A DNA stretch of 27,954 bases from JALOTE01 sp031422195 (lineage in GTDB: Bacteria > Pseudomonadota > Alphaproteobacteria > Rhizobiales > Rhizobiaceae): contig JANOPZ010000019.1 of assembly GCA_031422195.1 (NCBI GenBank), forward strand, positions 1 through 27,954, written 5' to 3'. How positions within the stretch are numbered: position 1 is the stretch's first letter; each line of letters begins with the position of its first letter. A program made the translations under genes and the position numbers. Of this stretch, positions 1 to 9,161 are shown piece after piece. The notes under the pieces are model-generated. The model did no database searches, was not told the origin of the DNA, and saw nothing but the letters and a program-made list of their open reading frames with translations.

Positions 1-2227
1 CAGCCCGCGGGCTGCGCGGTTGGTCGCCTTCATTTTTGGCTTCGCTCGATGCGGCTACTTCGCCTTCAGGCTTGGCATCATCGCGTCCACCGCGACGGCG
101 TTTGCGTTTGCGCTTCTTGCCGTTGCTATCGGTTCCACGGGCTTCTGTGGTTTCAGCGTCATCTGCTTCATCGCCATCTTCTGTGACTAAATTTAGGTCT
201 AAAACGTCTTCCTCATCTGCAATATCAATAATGTCGGGATCATTATCCTCAACATACATTGGCGGAGTAATGCCTTTAAGATAATCGCTTGGCACAATGG
301 GTGTTGCAGGACCGCCGCGCAGGATATGTGCTGCATGTTCTGTCAGAGCCATATCACTTTCAACATTGACGGTCACACCAAAGCGGGCTTCCAATTCAAA
401 CAACGATTTACGATGTTTATTGAGCAATATCATGGCTTTGGCAGGAGCAAGCCTGACAATCAAATCAGTACGGGCGTCTTTCAGCAGCGCTTCTTCAATC
501 ATGCGTAACGATTGCAAAGCGTGCGAAGACTCAGAGCGAACGAGACCTGTTCCATTGCAATGAGGGCAGGGCTGCATTGTGCTTTCGAGCACAGAGGCGC
601 GAATGCGCTGACGGCTCATTTCAAGAAGGCCAAAGTGTGAAATCCGGCCCACTTGAATGCGGGCACGATCACTTTTCAGGCAGTCTTTGAGGCGTTTTTC
701 TACCGCACGGTTGTTGCGGTTTTCCATCATATCAATGAAATCGATCACGATCAGACCAGCCAAATCGCGAAGTCTCAATTGCCGCGCAACTTCTTCGGCG
801 GCTTCTAAGTTGGTTTGCACCGCAGTGCTTTCAATCGAACTTTCTTTGGTTGAGCGACCAGAGTTTACGTCAACCGACACCAAAGCCTCAGTCTGATTGA
901 TGATAATATAGCCGCCGGACTTCAGGCTGACATGCGGCTGAAGCATTTTATCCAGCTGGCCATCAATTCCGTTGCGCGAGAAAATCGGCAGCAGATCACG
1001 ATACGGCTGCACTGCTTTGGCATGGCTTGGCATCAACATCCGCATAAAGTCTTTGGCTTCGCGGTAGCCTTCTTCGCCTGAAACTTGGATCTCGTCGATT
1101 TCTTTGCCATAAAGATCGCGGATGGAACGCTTAATCAAGCTGCCTTCTTCATACACTAAGCAGGGTGCAGACGAGGCCAGAGTTTTGTCGCGCACATTAT
1201 CCCAAAGCCGCATCAAATACTCATAATCGCGTTTGACTTCGGGTTTAGTGCGATTGGCGCCAGCAGTTCGCAAAATCACGCCCATACCTTTGGGCACTTC
1301 CAGCTCGTCGACAATTGATCGCAAACGTTTGCGATCAGTCAAGCTGGTAATCTTGCGTGAAATGCCACCACCACGTGCCGTGTTCGGCATTAAAACCGAA
1401 TAGCGGCCAGCCAGTGACATGTAAGTGGTCAGTGCAGCGCCCTTATTGCCGCGCTCTTCTTTGACGATTTGCACCAACAAAATTTGCCGGCGTTTTATCA
1501 CTTCTTGAATTTTATACTGTTTGCGCGATGTGTGGCGGCGTACTGGAACTTCTTCGAGCGCATCTTCTTCACCTACGATTTCGACTTCCCGCGATTCAGC
1601 ATCGCGCTGTTCATCGTCATGCAAGTCGTCATCATGCGAGTCATCATCATGTGAATCTTCATCATGTGGATCTTGCCGGGTATCTTCACCAGTATTGTCG
1701 GTATGATTTCTATCAGATGCAGCCTCTGACACGGCATCACCGCCCCGAACAGACACTGCCATTTCACCTGCATCAGAATCGTTGTCGTGGGTGACATCAC
1801 CGGCTTCGTCACCGGCTTGGTCACCGGCTTCGACACCGGCTTCATCGCTTCTTGGACGGTCAGATGACTTTTTTCCACGCCGCGGTTTGCTGCGTTTTTT
1901 CTGCTCGTCTTCGTCGTCTTCTTCTTCTTCAGAACGGGCGGCAAATTCCTGCTCTTCGAGAAGCGCCTGTCGGTCCGCAACTGGAATTTGATAATAGTCG
2001 GGGTGAATTTCACTGAAGGCAAGAAAGCCGTGGCGATTGCCGCCATATTCTACAAATGCAGCTTGCAGTGAAGGCTCCACGCGTGTGACCCGCGCCAAAT
2101 AAATGTTGCCGCGCAATTGTTTGCGGTGGGCAGATTCGTAGTCGAATTCGTCAATACGATTACCGCGAACGACGACGACGCGGGTTTCCTCCCGGTGGGA
2201 GGCGTCGATCAGCATCTTGCTGGACAT
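1..2227 (-). CDS. rne: Ribonuclease E (3' end beyond window)
   Basis: Single-strand endoribonuclease that initiates mRNA decay, processes rRNA and tRNA precursors, and scaffolds the degradosome. The gene starts at the ATG at 2227 (MSSKMLIDASH), with GGAAAG about 10 bases upstream, and is open to base 1, giving about 742 visible residues and no stop. The S1 RNA-binding domain is split: residues about 35-78 hold its first half (RVEPSLQAAFVEYGGNRHGF) and residues after about 226 its second half (KEERGNKGAALTTY). Between them is a very acidic insertion. The DNase I-like catalytic domain carries both metal-binding aspartates, D453 in SVDVNSGRS and D496 in LIVIDFIDM, spaced 43 residues apart as in E. 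coli D303/D346. The Zn-link CPHC is at 554-557. The visible tail is acidic, then KKRKRKRRRGGR, matching the basic disordered C-terminal region of the family. Confidence 0.97.
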   Translation of the reverse strand, partial: MSSKMLIDASHREETRVVVVRGNRIDEFDYESAHRKQLRGNIYLARVTRVEPSLQAAFVEYGGNRHGFLAFSEIHPDYYQIPVADRQALLEEQEFAARSEEEEDDEDEQKKRSKPRRGKKSSDRPRSDEAGVEAGDQAGDEAGDVTHDNDSDAGEMAVSVRGGDAVSEAASDRNHTDNTGEDTRQDPHDEDSHDDDSHDDDLHDDEQRDAESREVEIVGEEDALEEVPVRRHTSRKQYKIQEVIKRRQILLVQIVKEERGNKGAALTTYMSLAGRYSVLMPNTARGGGISRKITSLTDRKRLRSIVDELEVPKGMGVILRTAGANRTKPEVKRDYEYLMRLWDNVRDKTLASSAPCLVYEEGSLIKRSIRDLYGKEIDEIQVSGEEGYREAKDFMRMLMPSHAKAVQPYRDLLPIFSRNGIDGQLDKMLQPHVSLKSGGYIIINQTEALVSVDVNSGRSTKESSIESTAVQTNLEAAEEVARQLRLRDLAGLIVIDFIDMMENRNNRAVEKRLKDCLKSDRARIQVGRISHFGLLEMSRQRIRASVLESTMQPCPHCNGTGLVRSESSHALQSLRMIEEALLKDARTDLIVRLAPAKAMILLNKHRKSLFELEARFGVTVNVESDMALTEHAAHILRGGPATPIVPSDYLKGITPPMYVEDNDPDIIDIADEEDVLDLNLVTEDGDEADDAETTEARGTDSNGKKRKRKRRRGGRDDAKPEGEVAASSEAKNEGDQPRSPRA
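1607..1666 (-). repeat. 15-bp tandem repeat x4 in rne (His-Asp motif)
   Basis: Four consecutive 15-bp units, read on the minus strand, encode HDEDS, HDDDS, HDDDL and HDDEQ within the acidic insertion of the RNase E S1 domain. The reading frame is preserved because the unit is five codons. Such repeats expand and contract by slippage, so copy number may vary between strains. This is a coding repeat, not a CRISPR: there are no spacers and the units are contiguous. Confidence 0.85.
1801..1848 (-). repeat. 12-bp tandem repeat x4 in rne (EAGD motif)
   Basis: Four contiguous 12-bp units, of the type CGGCTTSGTCAC on the plus strand, encode EAGV, EAGD, QAGD and EAGD on the minus strand in the same acidic insertion as the 15-bp repeat. 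The units differ by one to three bases. They are in frame and lengthen a negatively charged, probably disordered loop. Confidence 0.85.
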
Positions 2228-2671
2228 TTTGAAAACTTTCCACGGCAGACTTGAGCCGCCATCCAGTAGCGTTAGGGCTTACAAGACGACTGTCACGATC
2301 TGACGAATTTTGATGAATGGCTGCGCCAACGATAAAATGGAGTGTAGCTTGAGAAAAAACGGCCTTGGCGGCGTAAGCGCTGTTTGCGCTTGACTGTTGT
2401 GCCTGAGGTCTCATTACCAATCTTCTCAATACCAAAATCGCGTCGCGAACCTGTTAATTAGGTGAGCAGCAAGTGCTGCCCGGTGATTGACCTGAAATTT
2501 GAACCACATTTGCCAAATTTGCGTCCAAACTGCGCTAAAATCACGGGTCAGTCGTGATTTCGGCAGAAATCCATGTCACCTGTCGGAAATGAACGAATCA
2601 CCCTGCAAGCATTTTGAAGATCGAGTTCAAAAACGCGATGCTGAAACCATCCGGCCAGATTTCCGCAAATC
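2228..2671. other. Divergent intergenic region rne / amidase with three inverted repeats
   Basis: This 444-bp stretch holds no convincing gene and should contain the promoters of both divergent genes. Three perfect small dyads are visible: AAGCGC-N5-GCGCTT at 2375-2391, GCAGC-N4-GCTGC at 2466-2479, and AAATCACG-N7-CGTGATTT at 2538-2560. None is followed by a T-run, so they do not look like terminators. Those nearer rne could fold in a long rne 5' leader. In E. coli the rne leader is structured and mediates feedback control of RNase E. That is family knowledge; a long leader here is inference. I could not identify a convincing -35/-10 pair on either strand. Confidence 0.5.
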
Positions 2672-3943
2672 ATGACATTACAGATGTATAGAATGCTAAA
2701 GTGTCACACAAGTGCCAAATGCCGTCATCTTTTTTGGGCGCGGGCCGGATTCACTCTTATCGCTCTCATATTTGCAGCATTTATTTGCCTGCTTGGCTCA
2801 AAGGCAGCAAAAGGATCTGAACAGGTTAATACCTCAGTTGTTCTTTTGTCGCTTGAAACGGATGGCCAAACAATTGATTTGACCTTTGACCGGCCGGTAG
2901 ACATCAGTATTGCGCATTTGGACGGCCCGCCGCGAATCGTGATCGATTTGCCCGAAACCAACTTTGCTGCGCTTGACCAAAATGTTCGCTTACCGGAACT
3001 GGTGAGTGCAATTCGCTATGGATTAATGTCGCCTGGGCAATCCCGAATAGTATTAACCCTATCAACGACCGCCATTGGTCAGTTTTTGGCGGCAAGCAAT
3101 ACCGGCATTACGCAGCAGATTGAACTTGTGCTTGTCGACCAAGTAGATTTTGCCACTCGGGTTAACAATGACAGCGTTTTACAAAATCCATCCACCGCGC
3201 CAAAACTTGATCGGTTAGGCCAAGTTGCTGGTGAAACAGGGCAGGGTCCGTTTACCTTGGTAATTGATCCCGGACACGGCGGTATTGATGGCGGCGCGGA
3301 AGGCAAACTTGGCACTCGGGAAAAAGACGTGACGTTAGCTTTTGGCCTTGCTTTGCGCGACGCCCTTAAAAACACTCCCGATGTTCGCGTTATCATGACC
3401 CGTGAGACCGATGTGTTTGTTGGGCTTAACGAGCGGGTGAAAATTGCACGCCAGAATGCTGCGGAACTGTTTTTATCCATACACGGTGATTCGATTAAAG
3501 CACCGGAAGTCAGGGGCGCAACGCTTTATACTTTGTCTGATTCAGCCTCCGACGCAATTTCAAGTGCTTTGGCCAACCAAGAAAACCTGTCCGATGCCAT
3601 TGCAGGATTGCCGCCAATGCAACCTGATCCTGATATGAACTCAATTTTGGTCGATCTTTTGAAGCAGGAAACCGCAACTTTTTCGCGTGAATTGGCAACT
3701 CAGATTGTTGTATACTTGAAAGAAAATTCAATTGAGTTGATCAATAATCCGGTTCGATCGGCTGGATTTAGCGTTTTAACCGCGCCTGACGTTCCGTCAC
3801 TGTTGTTAGAAATGGGATATCTCTCCAATCATGAGGACGAACTTCTGTTGCGCGACCCAAATTGGCGCCGCCAAACAGCGAGTGTAATCGCAAAGGCTGT
3901 GGCTGCATATGCCAAGGGGCATCGGACACGTAGCGCAAAATAG
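2672..3943 (+). CDS. amiC: N-acetylmuramoyl-L-alanine amidase (Amidase_3, AmiC type)
   Basis: Periplasmic zinc hydrolase that cleaves the amide bond between N-acetylmuramic acid and the peptide stem, used in splitting septal peptidoglycan at division. The 423-residue product has a short basic N-terminus and a hydrophobic export segment at about residues 25-47. An AMIN-type targeting domain follows at about 53-155 (ETDGQTIDLTFDRPV, then PPRIVIDLPET). The Amidase_3 domain spans about 194-416. Zinc ligands are H202 in DPGHGG, E217 in TREKDVTL and H271 in LSIHGDS; catalytic E380 lies in LLEMGYLSN. All key residues are present, so it should be active. The start is uncertain: ATGs at 2672, 2684 and 2693 are all in frame and none has a good ribosome binding site. 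It lies 165 bp upstream of the PBP1A gene, a functional pairing in cell-wall remodelling. Confidence 0.95.
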   Translation: MTLQMYRMLKCHTSAKCRHLFWARAGFTLIALIFAAFICLLGSKAAKGSEQVNTSVVLLSLETDGQTIDLTFDRPVDISIAHLDGPPRIVIDLPETNFAALDQNVRLPELVSAIRYGLMSPGQSRIVLTLSTTAIGQFLAASNTGITQQIELVLVDQVDFATRVNNDSVLQNPSTAPKLDRLGQVAGETGQGPFTLVIDPGHGGIDGGAEGKLGTREKDVTLAFGLALRDALKNTPDVRVIMTRETDVFVGLNERVKIARQNAAELFLSIHGDSIKAPEVRGATLYTLSDSASDAISSALANQENLSDAIAGLPPMQPDPDMNSILVDLLKQETATFSRELATQIVVYLKENSIELINNPVRSAGFSVLTAPDVPSLLLEMGYLSNHEDELLLRDPNWRRQTASVIAKAVAAYAKGHRTRSAK

Positions 3944-4108
3944 CCATGATCGTGCCACAATGCTATTGGCTCAATCACACCTGTGATAATGAAATAGTAA
4001 CCATAATTGCCGAGTGTTAAAAGTGGTTGCTCCCGAATGTTGCTTTGCATCAGACAGCATAATTTTGTAAACTGCCAATTCTTGCGGTCTCTCGCCTAAG
4101 GGTTCTCT

Positions 4109-6601
4109 ATGTTTCGTCTAATTGGTTACATTTTCGGTATTGGTTCGACAATTGCGCTGATTATCGCCGGCGTTGTTGCGGTTTATATTAGCGGCCTTTC
4201 CGAAGACTTGCCTGATTATGAGGTTCTTTCGCGTTACGAGCCGCCGGTTATGACCCGTGTCCATGCGTCTGATGGTTCACTGATGGCTGAGTATGCCCGC
4301 GAACGGCGCATTTATTTGCCAATTCAAGCTATTCCAGACCGGGTAAAGGCGGCTTTCATTTCAGCCGAAGATAAAAATTTCTACAGCCATTCGGGTGTTG
4401 ATTTTCAGGGGCTGGCGCGAGCGGTCGTTGTCAATGTCCAAAATTATGGTTCAGGCCGTCGTCCGGTTGGCGCCTCTACAATTACGCAGCAAGTGGCCAA
4501 AAACTTTCTTTTATCTGCCGACCAGACAATAGACCGCAAGATCAAAGAGGCTTTGCTCGCCTTCAGAATTGAGAAGGCGTATTCCAAAGACCGTATTTTA
4601 GAACTTTATCTCAATGAAATATTTTTTGGTTTGAATTCTTATGGCATTGCCGGCGCAGCGTTAACCTACTTCAATAAATCGGTGAACGAATTATCGATCG
4701 GCGAGGCTGCTTTTTTGGCGGGTATCATCAAAGCACCGAACAATTATAATCCATTCCGTAATACTGACCGCGCAATGAATCGCCGAAATTACGTTATCGA
4801 TCGTATGTTGGAAAACGGCTACATTCAGCAGGCAGAAGCGGCTGATGCGAAAGCCTCGCCATTGGACATGAAGCCACGCGCAAGTGGCACTTATTTATTT
4901 GCAGGCGAGTATTTTACCGAAGAGGTCCGCCGCGAATTGATCAACCGCTATGGAGATCAGGCGCTCTATGATGGTGGCCTTTCTGTGCGCACCAGTCTTG
5001 ATCCTTCTTTGCAAAAACAGGCCAGAAACGCTTTGCACCGAAGCCTGATTGATTATGACCGTGTAAGGGGCTTTCGCGGTGCGGTTAAAATAATCGATAT
5101 TTCTACTGACTGGGGGCAGGCTCTGGCAAAAGTTGAGCCGCTCGCCGATCAGCCTGAATGGCAATTGGCTGTCGTGTTAGGTGCAACTCCTGAAGGTTTG
5201 GATATTGGCGTGCGGCCAAAGCTTGAAGCTTCAGGCGCAGTGAATTCTGCAAGGCGCACAGCCTACATAGCCGCAAGCACAATGAAGTGGGCACTGCGCT
5301 ATGATGTGAAAGACGAAGGGGACCCCGAAACAAAAAGTGCCAAAGCCAAATCAATCGATCTGGTCATGGCACCCGGCGATGTTGTTTATGTATCAGAAAA
5401 TGTCACGGACGGCATTTTTGAGCTGGAACAAATCCCGCGTATTGAAGGCGCCATGGTGGCGATGAATCCTCATACCGGGCGTATTCTGGCTATGGTCGGC
5501 GGATTTTCTTATTCATCATCCGAGTTTAATCGCGCCACTCAGGCAAAACGCCAACCCGGCTCATCATTCAAGCCAATTGTGTATGCCGCTGCGCTCGACA
5601 ATGGATATACGCCTGCATCAGTGATTTTGGATGGCCCGTTCTCGATTGACCAAGGCGGCGATCTTGGCCTTTGGGAGCCTAAAAATTACGCTGGCGGATA
5701 TGCCGGTCCGTCGACTTTACGTCTCGGGGTTGAAAAATCACGAAATCTTATGACTGTCCGCCTTGCCAATGATATGGGCATGAAGCTGATTGCCGAATAT
5801 GCGCAGCGCTTTGGTATTTATGACAATATGATGCCCGTGTTGTCTGGCGCTTTGGGTGCCCAAGAAACCACTGTTTTGAAAATGGCGTCGGCCTATTCGA
5901 TTATGGCCAATGGTGGCAAAGCGGTTAAGGCTACTTTGATTGACCGTATCCAAGACCGGTACGGCCGCACCGTTTTCCGTCATGACGACCGCATATGCCC
6001 GGATTGTGAAGCGGTCGAATGGAAAAACCAAGAAGAACCTGAGTTGGTCGACCAGCGGGAACAAGTGCTGGACCCCATGACCGCCTATCAGATCACCTCA
6101 ATGATGGAAGGCGTTGTTGAGCGCGGTACAGCCCAAGTCGTAAAAGAGCTGGAACGCCCAATTGCAGGCAAAACCGGCACCTCGAACGATGAAAAAGATG
6201 CTTGGTTTGTAGGGTATTCAACAGACATGGTCGTGGCAGTGTTCATGGGCTTTGACCAGCCAAAGCCGATGGGCAAAGGCCAAACCGGCGGCGAACTGGC
6301 TGCTCCGACATTTGTGGATTTTATGAAAACCGCGCTTGCAGATAAGCCTGTGGCAGAGTTTTCGGTTCCTGAAGGCATGACGCAGATTAGAATCAACCGC
6401 AAGACCGGCATGAAAGCCAACGGCGAGGGGCCAGAAACAATCTTGGAAGCCTTTAAGCCCGGGACCGGGCCTGCCGACGTCTATTCGGTCATTGGTCTTG
6501 AATCGGTTGCAGCCGAAGCGGAATCGATGGTGCGTCGTGCCGAAAAACTGTCACCGGCGGTAAAACAGGCCATTGAGTCAGGCGGCTCCGGCTTGTTTTA
6601 A
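4109..6601 (+). CDS. mrcA: Penicillin-binding protein 1A (bifunctional glycosyltransferase/transpeptidase)
   Basis: Class A PBP that polymerises lipid II into glycan strands and cross-links the peptides, anchored in the inner membrane with its catalytic domains in the periplasm. The 830-residue protein has one N-terminal membrane segment (about residues 8-30). The GT51 domain shows catalytic E87 in AEDKNFYSH, then GASTITQQVAKNF (121-133) and RILELYLNEIFFG (162-174). The transpeptidase domain has the nucleophile S485 and K488 in QPGSSFKP, the SxN motif S544-R-N546, and KTGTS at 688-692. Domain order and length fit PBP1A, including the OB-like linker region between the two catalytic domains. 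The ATG at 4109 has AAGGG seven bases upstream. All active-site motifs are intact. Confidence 0.97.
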   Translation: MFRLIGYIFGIGSTIALIIAGVVAVYISGLSEDLPDYEVLSRYEPPVMTRVHASDGSLMAEYARERRIYLPIQAIPDRVKAAFISAEDKNFYSHSGVDFQGLARAVVVNVQNYGSGRRPVGASTITQQVAKNFLLSADQTIDRKIKEALLAFRIEKAYSKDRILELYLNEIFFGLNSYGIAGAALTYFNKSVNELSIGEAAFLAGIIKAPNNYNPFRNTDRAMNRRNYVIDRMLENGYIQQAEAADAKASPLDMKPRASGTYLFAGEYFTEEVRRELINRYGDQALYDGGLSVRTSLDPSLQKQARNALHRSLIDYDRVRGFRGAVKIIDISTDWGQALAKVEPLADQPEWQLAVVLGATPEGLDIGVRPKLEASGAVNSARRTAYIAASTMKWALRYDVKDEGDPETKSAKAKSIDLVMAPGDVVYVSENVTDGIFELEQIPRIEGAMVAMNPHTGRILAMVGGFSYSSSEFNRATQAKRQPGSSFKPIVYAAALDNGYTPASVILDGPFSIDQGGDLGLWEPKNYAGGYAGPSTLRLGVEKSRNLMTVRLANDMGMKLIAEYAQRFGIYDNMMPVLSGALGAQETTVLKMASAYSIMANGGKAVKATLIDRIQDRYGRTVFRHDDRICPDCEAVEWKNQEEPELVDQREQVLDPMTAYQITSMMEGVVERGTAQVVKELERPIAGKTGTSNDEKDAWFVGYSTDMVVAVFMGFDQPKPMGKGQTGGELAAPTFVDFMKTALADKPVAEFSVPEGMTQIRINRKTGMKANGEGPETILEAFKPGTGPADVYSVIGLESVAAEAESMVRRAEKLSPAVKQAIESGGSGLF

Positions 6602-6700
6602 CCCGGCTCTTTCATCACTTGTGGGTTGCGTCATGACAATGCAGCCCATAGGAACGATGACAACACTTTTTCATCATAATCCTAAATGCGGAGCGGCTGT

Positions 6701-7829
6701 ATGCGCGCTGAAATCGAATCCATTGTTAACGAGATCCAGCAGGCTGTCAGCCTGCTAAGGAGGCATCTTTGACTGGGATCAATCCATTAAACGCCTTGGC
6801 TATTTAAACCAAAGATCAGAGGAACCCGATCTTTGGAACAACGCTGCAGAAGCTCAAAAATTGATGCGCGAACGGCAAACACTTGAAACCAATATCACCG
6901 GCATAAAAGCTATTGAACAAGATCTCGCCGATAACATTGAGATGATTGAACTTGGCGAAGCTGAGGGCGATAATTCCATTGTTGTCGAAGCTGAGGCCGC
7001 AATTCGTGGATTGCAAAGCACCGTTTCAAGCCGCCAATTGGATGCATTATTGTCAGGTGAAATGGACGGTAACGACACGTTCTTAGAGGTGCATGCGGGG
7101 GCCGGTGGCACAGAAAGCCAAGACTGGGCCTCCATGCTTCTTCGCATGTATACCCGTTGGGCGGAGCGCGAGGGTTTCAAAGTTGAGCTTCAAGAAGTGC
7201 AGTATGGCGAAGAGGCCGGTATAAAATCGGCAACCATGTTGATCAAAGGCGAAAAAGCCTATGGCTGGCTTAAAACTGAGTCTGGCGTTCACCGCTTGGT
7301 GCGTATCTCACCCTACGATTCTAACGATCGCCGCCATACATCATTTTCGTCCGTTGGCGTTTATCCGGTAATTGACGATAATATTGAAATTGACATCCAA
7401 GACAAAGATATCCGCATTGATACCTACCGCTCATCCGGTGCTGGCGGGCAGCACGTTAACACGACAGATTCCGCGGTTCGTATTACGCATATGCCAAGCG
7501 GTATTGTGGTCACGTCATCTGAAAAGTCGCAGCATCAAAACAGAGCGAATGCCATGAAAGCACTGCGCGCGCGCCTCTACGAGATGGAAATGCGCAAGCG
7601 TGAAGAAAAGACACAATCACTACACGACAATAAAACGGATATCGGTTGGGGCCATCAAATCCGCTCTTATGTGCTGCAACCCTACCAATTGGTCAAAGAT
7701 TTGCGCACCGGATATGAAAGTACCAATCCATCCGCAGTGCTAGACGGCGACATTGAGAGCTTCATGGAAGCAGCTTTGGCCTCAAAAATCAAAGGCTTGG
7801 ATGGTGTTCAGGTGAATGATCTCGACTAA
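6701..7829 (+). CDS. prfB: Peptide chain release factor 2, +1 programmed frameshift
   Basis: RF2 recognises UGA and UAA stop codons and triggers peptide release. The reading frame is split. ATG 6701 opens 23 codons (MRAEIESIVNEIQQAVSLLRRHL) ending CTT TGA at 6767-6772. Skipping T6770 continues as GAC TGG GAT... to the TAA at 7827, giving join(6701..6769, 6771..7829), 375 residues, the usual RF2 length. A Shine-Dalgarno-like AAGGAGG sits three bases before the slippery CTT, the classical prfB arrangement. The peptidyl-hydrolysis motif GGQ is at residues 248-250. The stop-recognition tripeptide is SPY at 203-205 where E. coli has SPF. GGAG lies eight to nine bases before the ATG. The UGA makes the gene self-regulating: low RF2 favours frameshifting. 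Confidence 0.97.
6738..6773 (+). promoter_or_regulatory. prfB recoding signal: stem-loop, SD-like AAGGAGG, CTT-TGA-C
   Basis: The +1 frameshift cassette. AAGGAGG (6757-6763) is a near-perfect anti-SD match three bases upstream of CTT (6767-6769), followed by in-frame TGA (6770-6772) and C. This matches the well-studied E. coli site in layout and spacing. Directly abutting the SD-like element on its 5' side is a perfect 8-bp stem with a 3-base loop, AGCAGGCT-GTC-AGCCTGCT, at 6738-6756. The recoding signal is certain by comparison with the family. A role for the hairpin is inference. Confidence 0.93.
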
Positions 7830-7831
7830 GC

Positions 7832-9079
7832 TTACAAGAGATTTGCAACTTTACGTCCCGTACGCAAAAACGGCGCCGGATCATGCGCCGCATCACTTCT
7901 TCGCACTTCAAAATGCAAGTGCGGGCCTGTGCTCCTGCCTGTTGAGCCGACCGCTCCAATCGTAGCGCCAGCGGCAACAGTATCGCCTTCTTGCACTCTG
8001 ATTTGGCTCATGTGGGCATAGCGTGAGGTCCAACCGCTGGCATGCTTTATTTCAACCATGTTGCCATAGCCGCCACTTGATCCGGCGTGAATAACTTTGC
8101 CCGCCGCACTTGCCTTAACGGCAAGGCCTGCTGGGCCACGAAAATCTATCCCCGAATGAAACGCATTAGTGCCAAGAAGCGGGTCTTTCCGGTTTCCAAA
8201 CGCGGAACTCACCGGCTGGCCGGGCAAGGGGGTCATGATAGGGTAGCTTGAAGCTTCATTGCGAATAGTATCCAAGCGCGATAGGGCATCGTCGAGTTGG
8301 TCAACGGATTCATCAAAGGCTTGATCAAAATTTTCGCCAATTGCGGCGGGTATGAACGGGCCTCCGGTCCCTACACCAGACTGTTTTACGTCCATTTCCA
8401 GCCCAGCAGCCGCAAGTGTTTGCACAATCTTGTCACCGGTTTCGTTGGCTTCGACAATCAAGCCCTGTAAGCGGTTGATTTGTTTGGTTTCAATGTTCTT
8501 TAGTGACCCGCTGATCGACATGAATGTCTCGTCTGCCATATCAGCTGCTTGGTAGCCCGTGCCGACTGGAGCAACGTTGCCGGTGATGATTTTATCGAGA
8601 AGTGAAGCTGACTTGCTTGAATCAGGCCGCGGTGCCGGCACAGGCAAACCGTCCTCTATGCTGGCTGCACCTGCACGGTCCAGTAAGGGGCCGAGTTTAG
8701 AATTGCGCTCAAACAGCGCGTTCTGCCGGACTATCAATTGAGCAACTTTTTGCTCCATTAATTCTTGATCAAGCAACTGGCGGCTGATTATACGGTCGAC
8801 TTGGCTGCGCAACGCCGAAATTCGATCTTCGTAGGAATGTTGCATTCGTGCTTGGCGTGCAATTGAGGCACCAATTAAATCATCACGAAAAACAAGGTAG
8901 CTGGTCGCCATCAAATATCCGGCGGCAAAGGCAACAGCCACAGTTCCGCTAACGGTCATGATCCATGGTTTTATTGTGAAATGGCGAACATTGTCGCCTT
9001 GTGCAATTATAATTGTATGCGGCTCACTGCGTTTGCCAAAAATGCCATGATTATTGGATGAACTCGCCACAGAAACCAC
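7832..9079 (-). CDS. M23 (LytM-type) metallopeptidase, membrane-anchored
   Basis: Predicted inner-membrane protein with a periplasmic LytM domain, probably cutting peptide cross-links in peptidoglycan or activating amidases. It has one transmembrane segment at about residues 42-64, then a charged, coiled-coil-like stretch (about 75-130) and a linker. The M23 domain runs from about 290 to 400. Zinc ligands are H308 and D312 (FHSGIDF) and H389 in GPHLHFE; H356 (YAHMS) and H387 complete the active site. All are present, so it should be catalytically competent, unlike degenerate EnvC/NlpD activators. The start is GTG 9079 or, with GGTGG five bases upstream, GTG 9070. It lies 82 bp downstream of the peroxiredoxin gene on the same strand and converges on prfB with only two bases between the stop codons. 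Confidence 0.92.
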   Translation of the reverse strand: MVSVASSSNNHGIFGKRSEPHTIIIAQGDNVRHFTIKPWIMTVSGTVAVAFAAGYLMATSYLVFRDDLIGASIARQARMQHSYEDRISALRSQVDRIISRQLLDQELMEQKVAQLIVRQNALFERNSKLGPLLDRAGAASIEDGLPVPAPRPDSSKSASLLDKIITGNVAPVGTGYQAADMADETFMSISGSLKNIETKQINRLQGLIVEANETGDKIVQTLAAAGLEMDVKQSGVGTGGPFIPAAIGENFDQAFDESVDQLDDALSRLDTIRNEASSYPIMTPLPGQPVSSAFGNRKDPLLGTNAFHSGIDFRGPAGLAVKASAAGKVIHAGSSGGYGNMVEIKHASGWTSRYAHMSQIRVQEGDTVAAGATIGAVGSTGRSTGPHLHFEVRRSDAAHDPAPFLRTGRKVANLL

Positions 9080-9161
9080 CAGTTATACACACTGAACTCA
9101 TGGTCGATTACACTCTGTTAGGGTTAATAAAGCCTTGATTTGCCTTGAAATCTTAGCCTTT

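Noticed and set aside
1607..1848. CRISPR-like array
   Set aside because: The repeats are contiguous 12- and 15-bp units without spacers, in frame with the rne coding sequence.
1573..2046. 157-residue frame on the minus strand over the rne acidic insertion
   Set aside because: It lies in a different frame from rne and its repetitive composition simply reflects the coding tandem repeats; the rne frame has clear homology on both sides.
6623..6647. Terminator after mrcA (GGGTTGC / GCAGCCC)
   Set aside because: The dyad includes a G-T pair and is not followed by a T-run; too weak to call, so transcription may continue into prfB.
6701..6773. prfB frame break as a sequencing error or pseudogene
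   Set aside because: The CTT-TGA-C site with AAGGAGG three bases upstream is the conserved programmed +1 frameshift; the rest of the gene is intact with GGQ.
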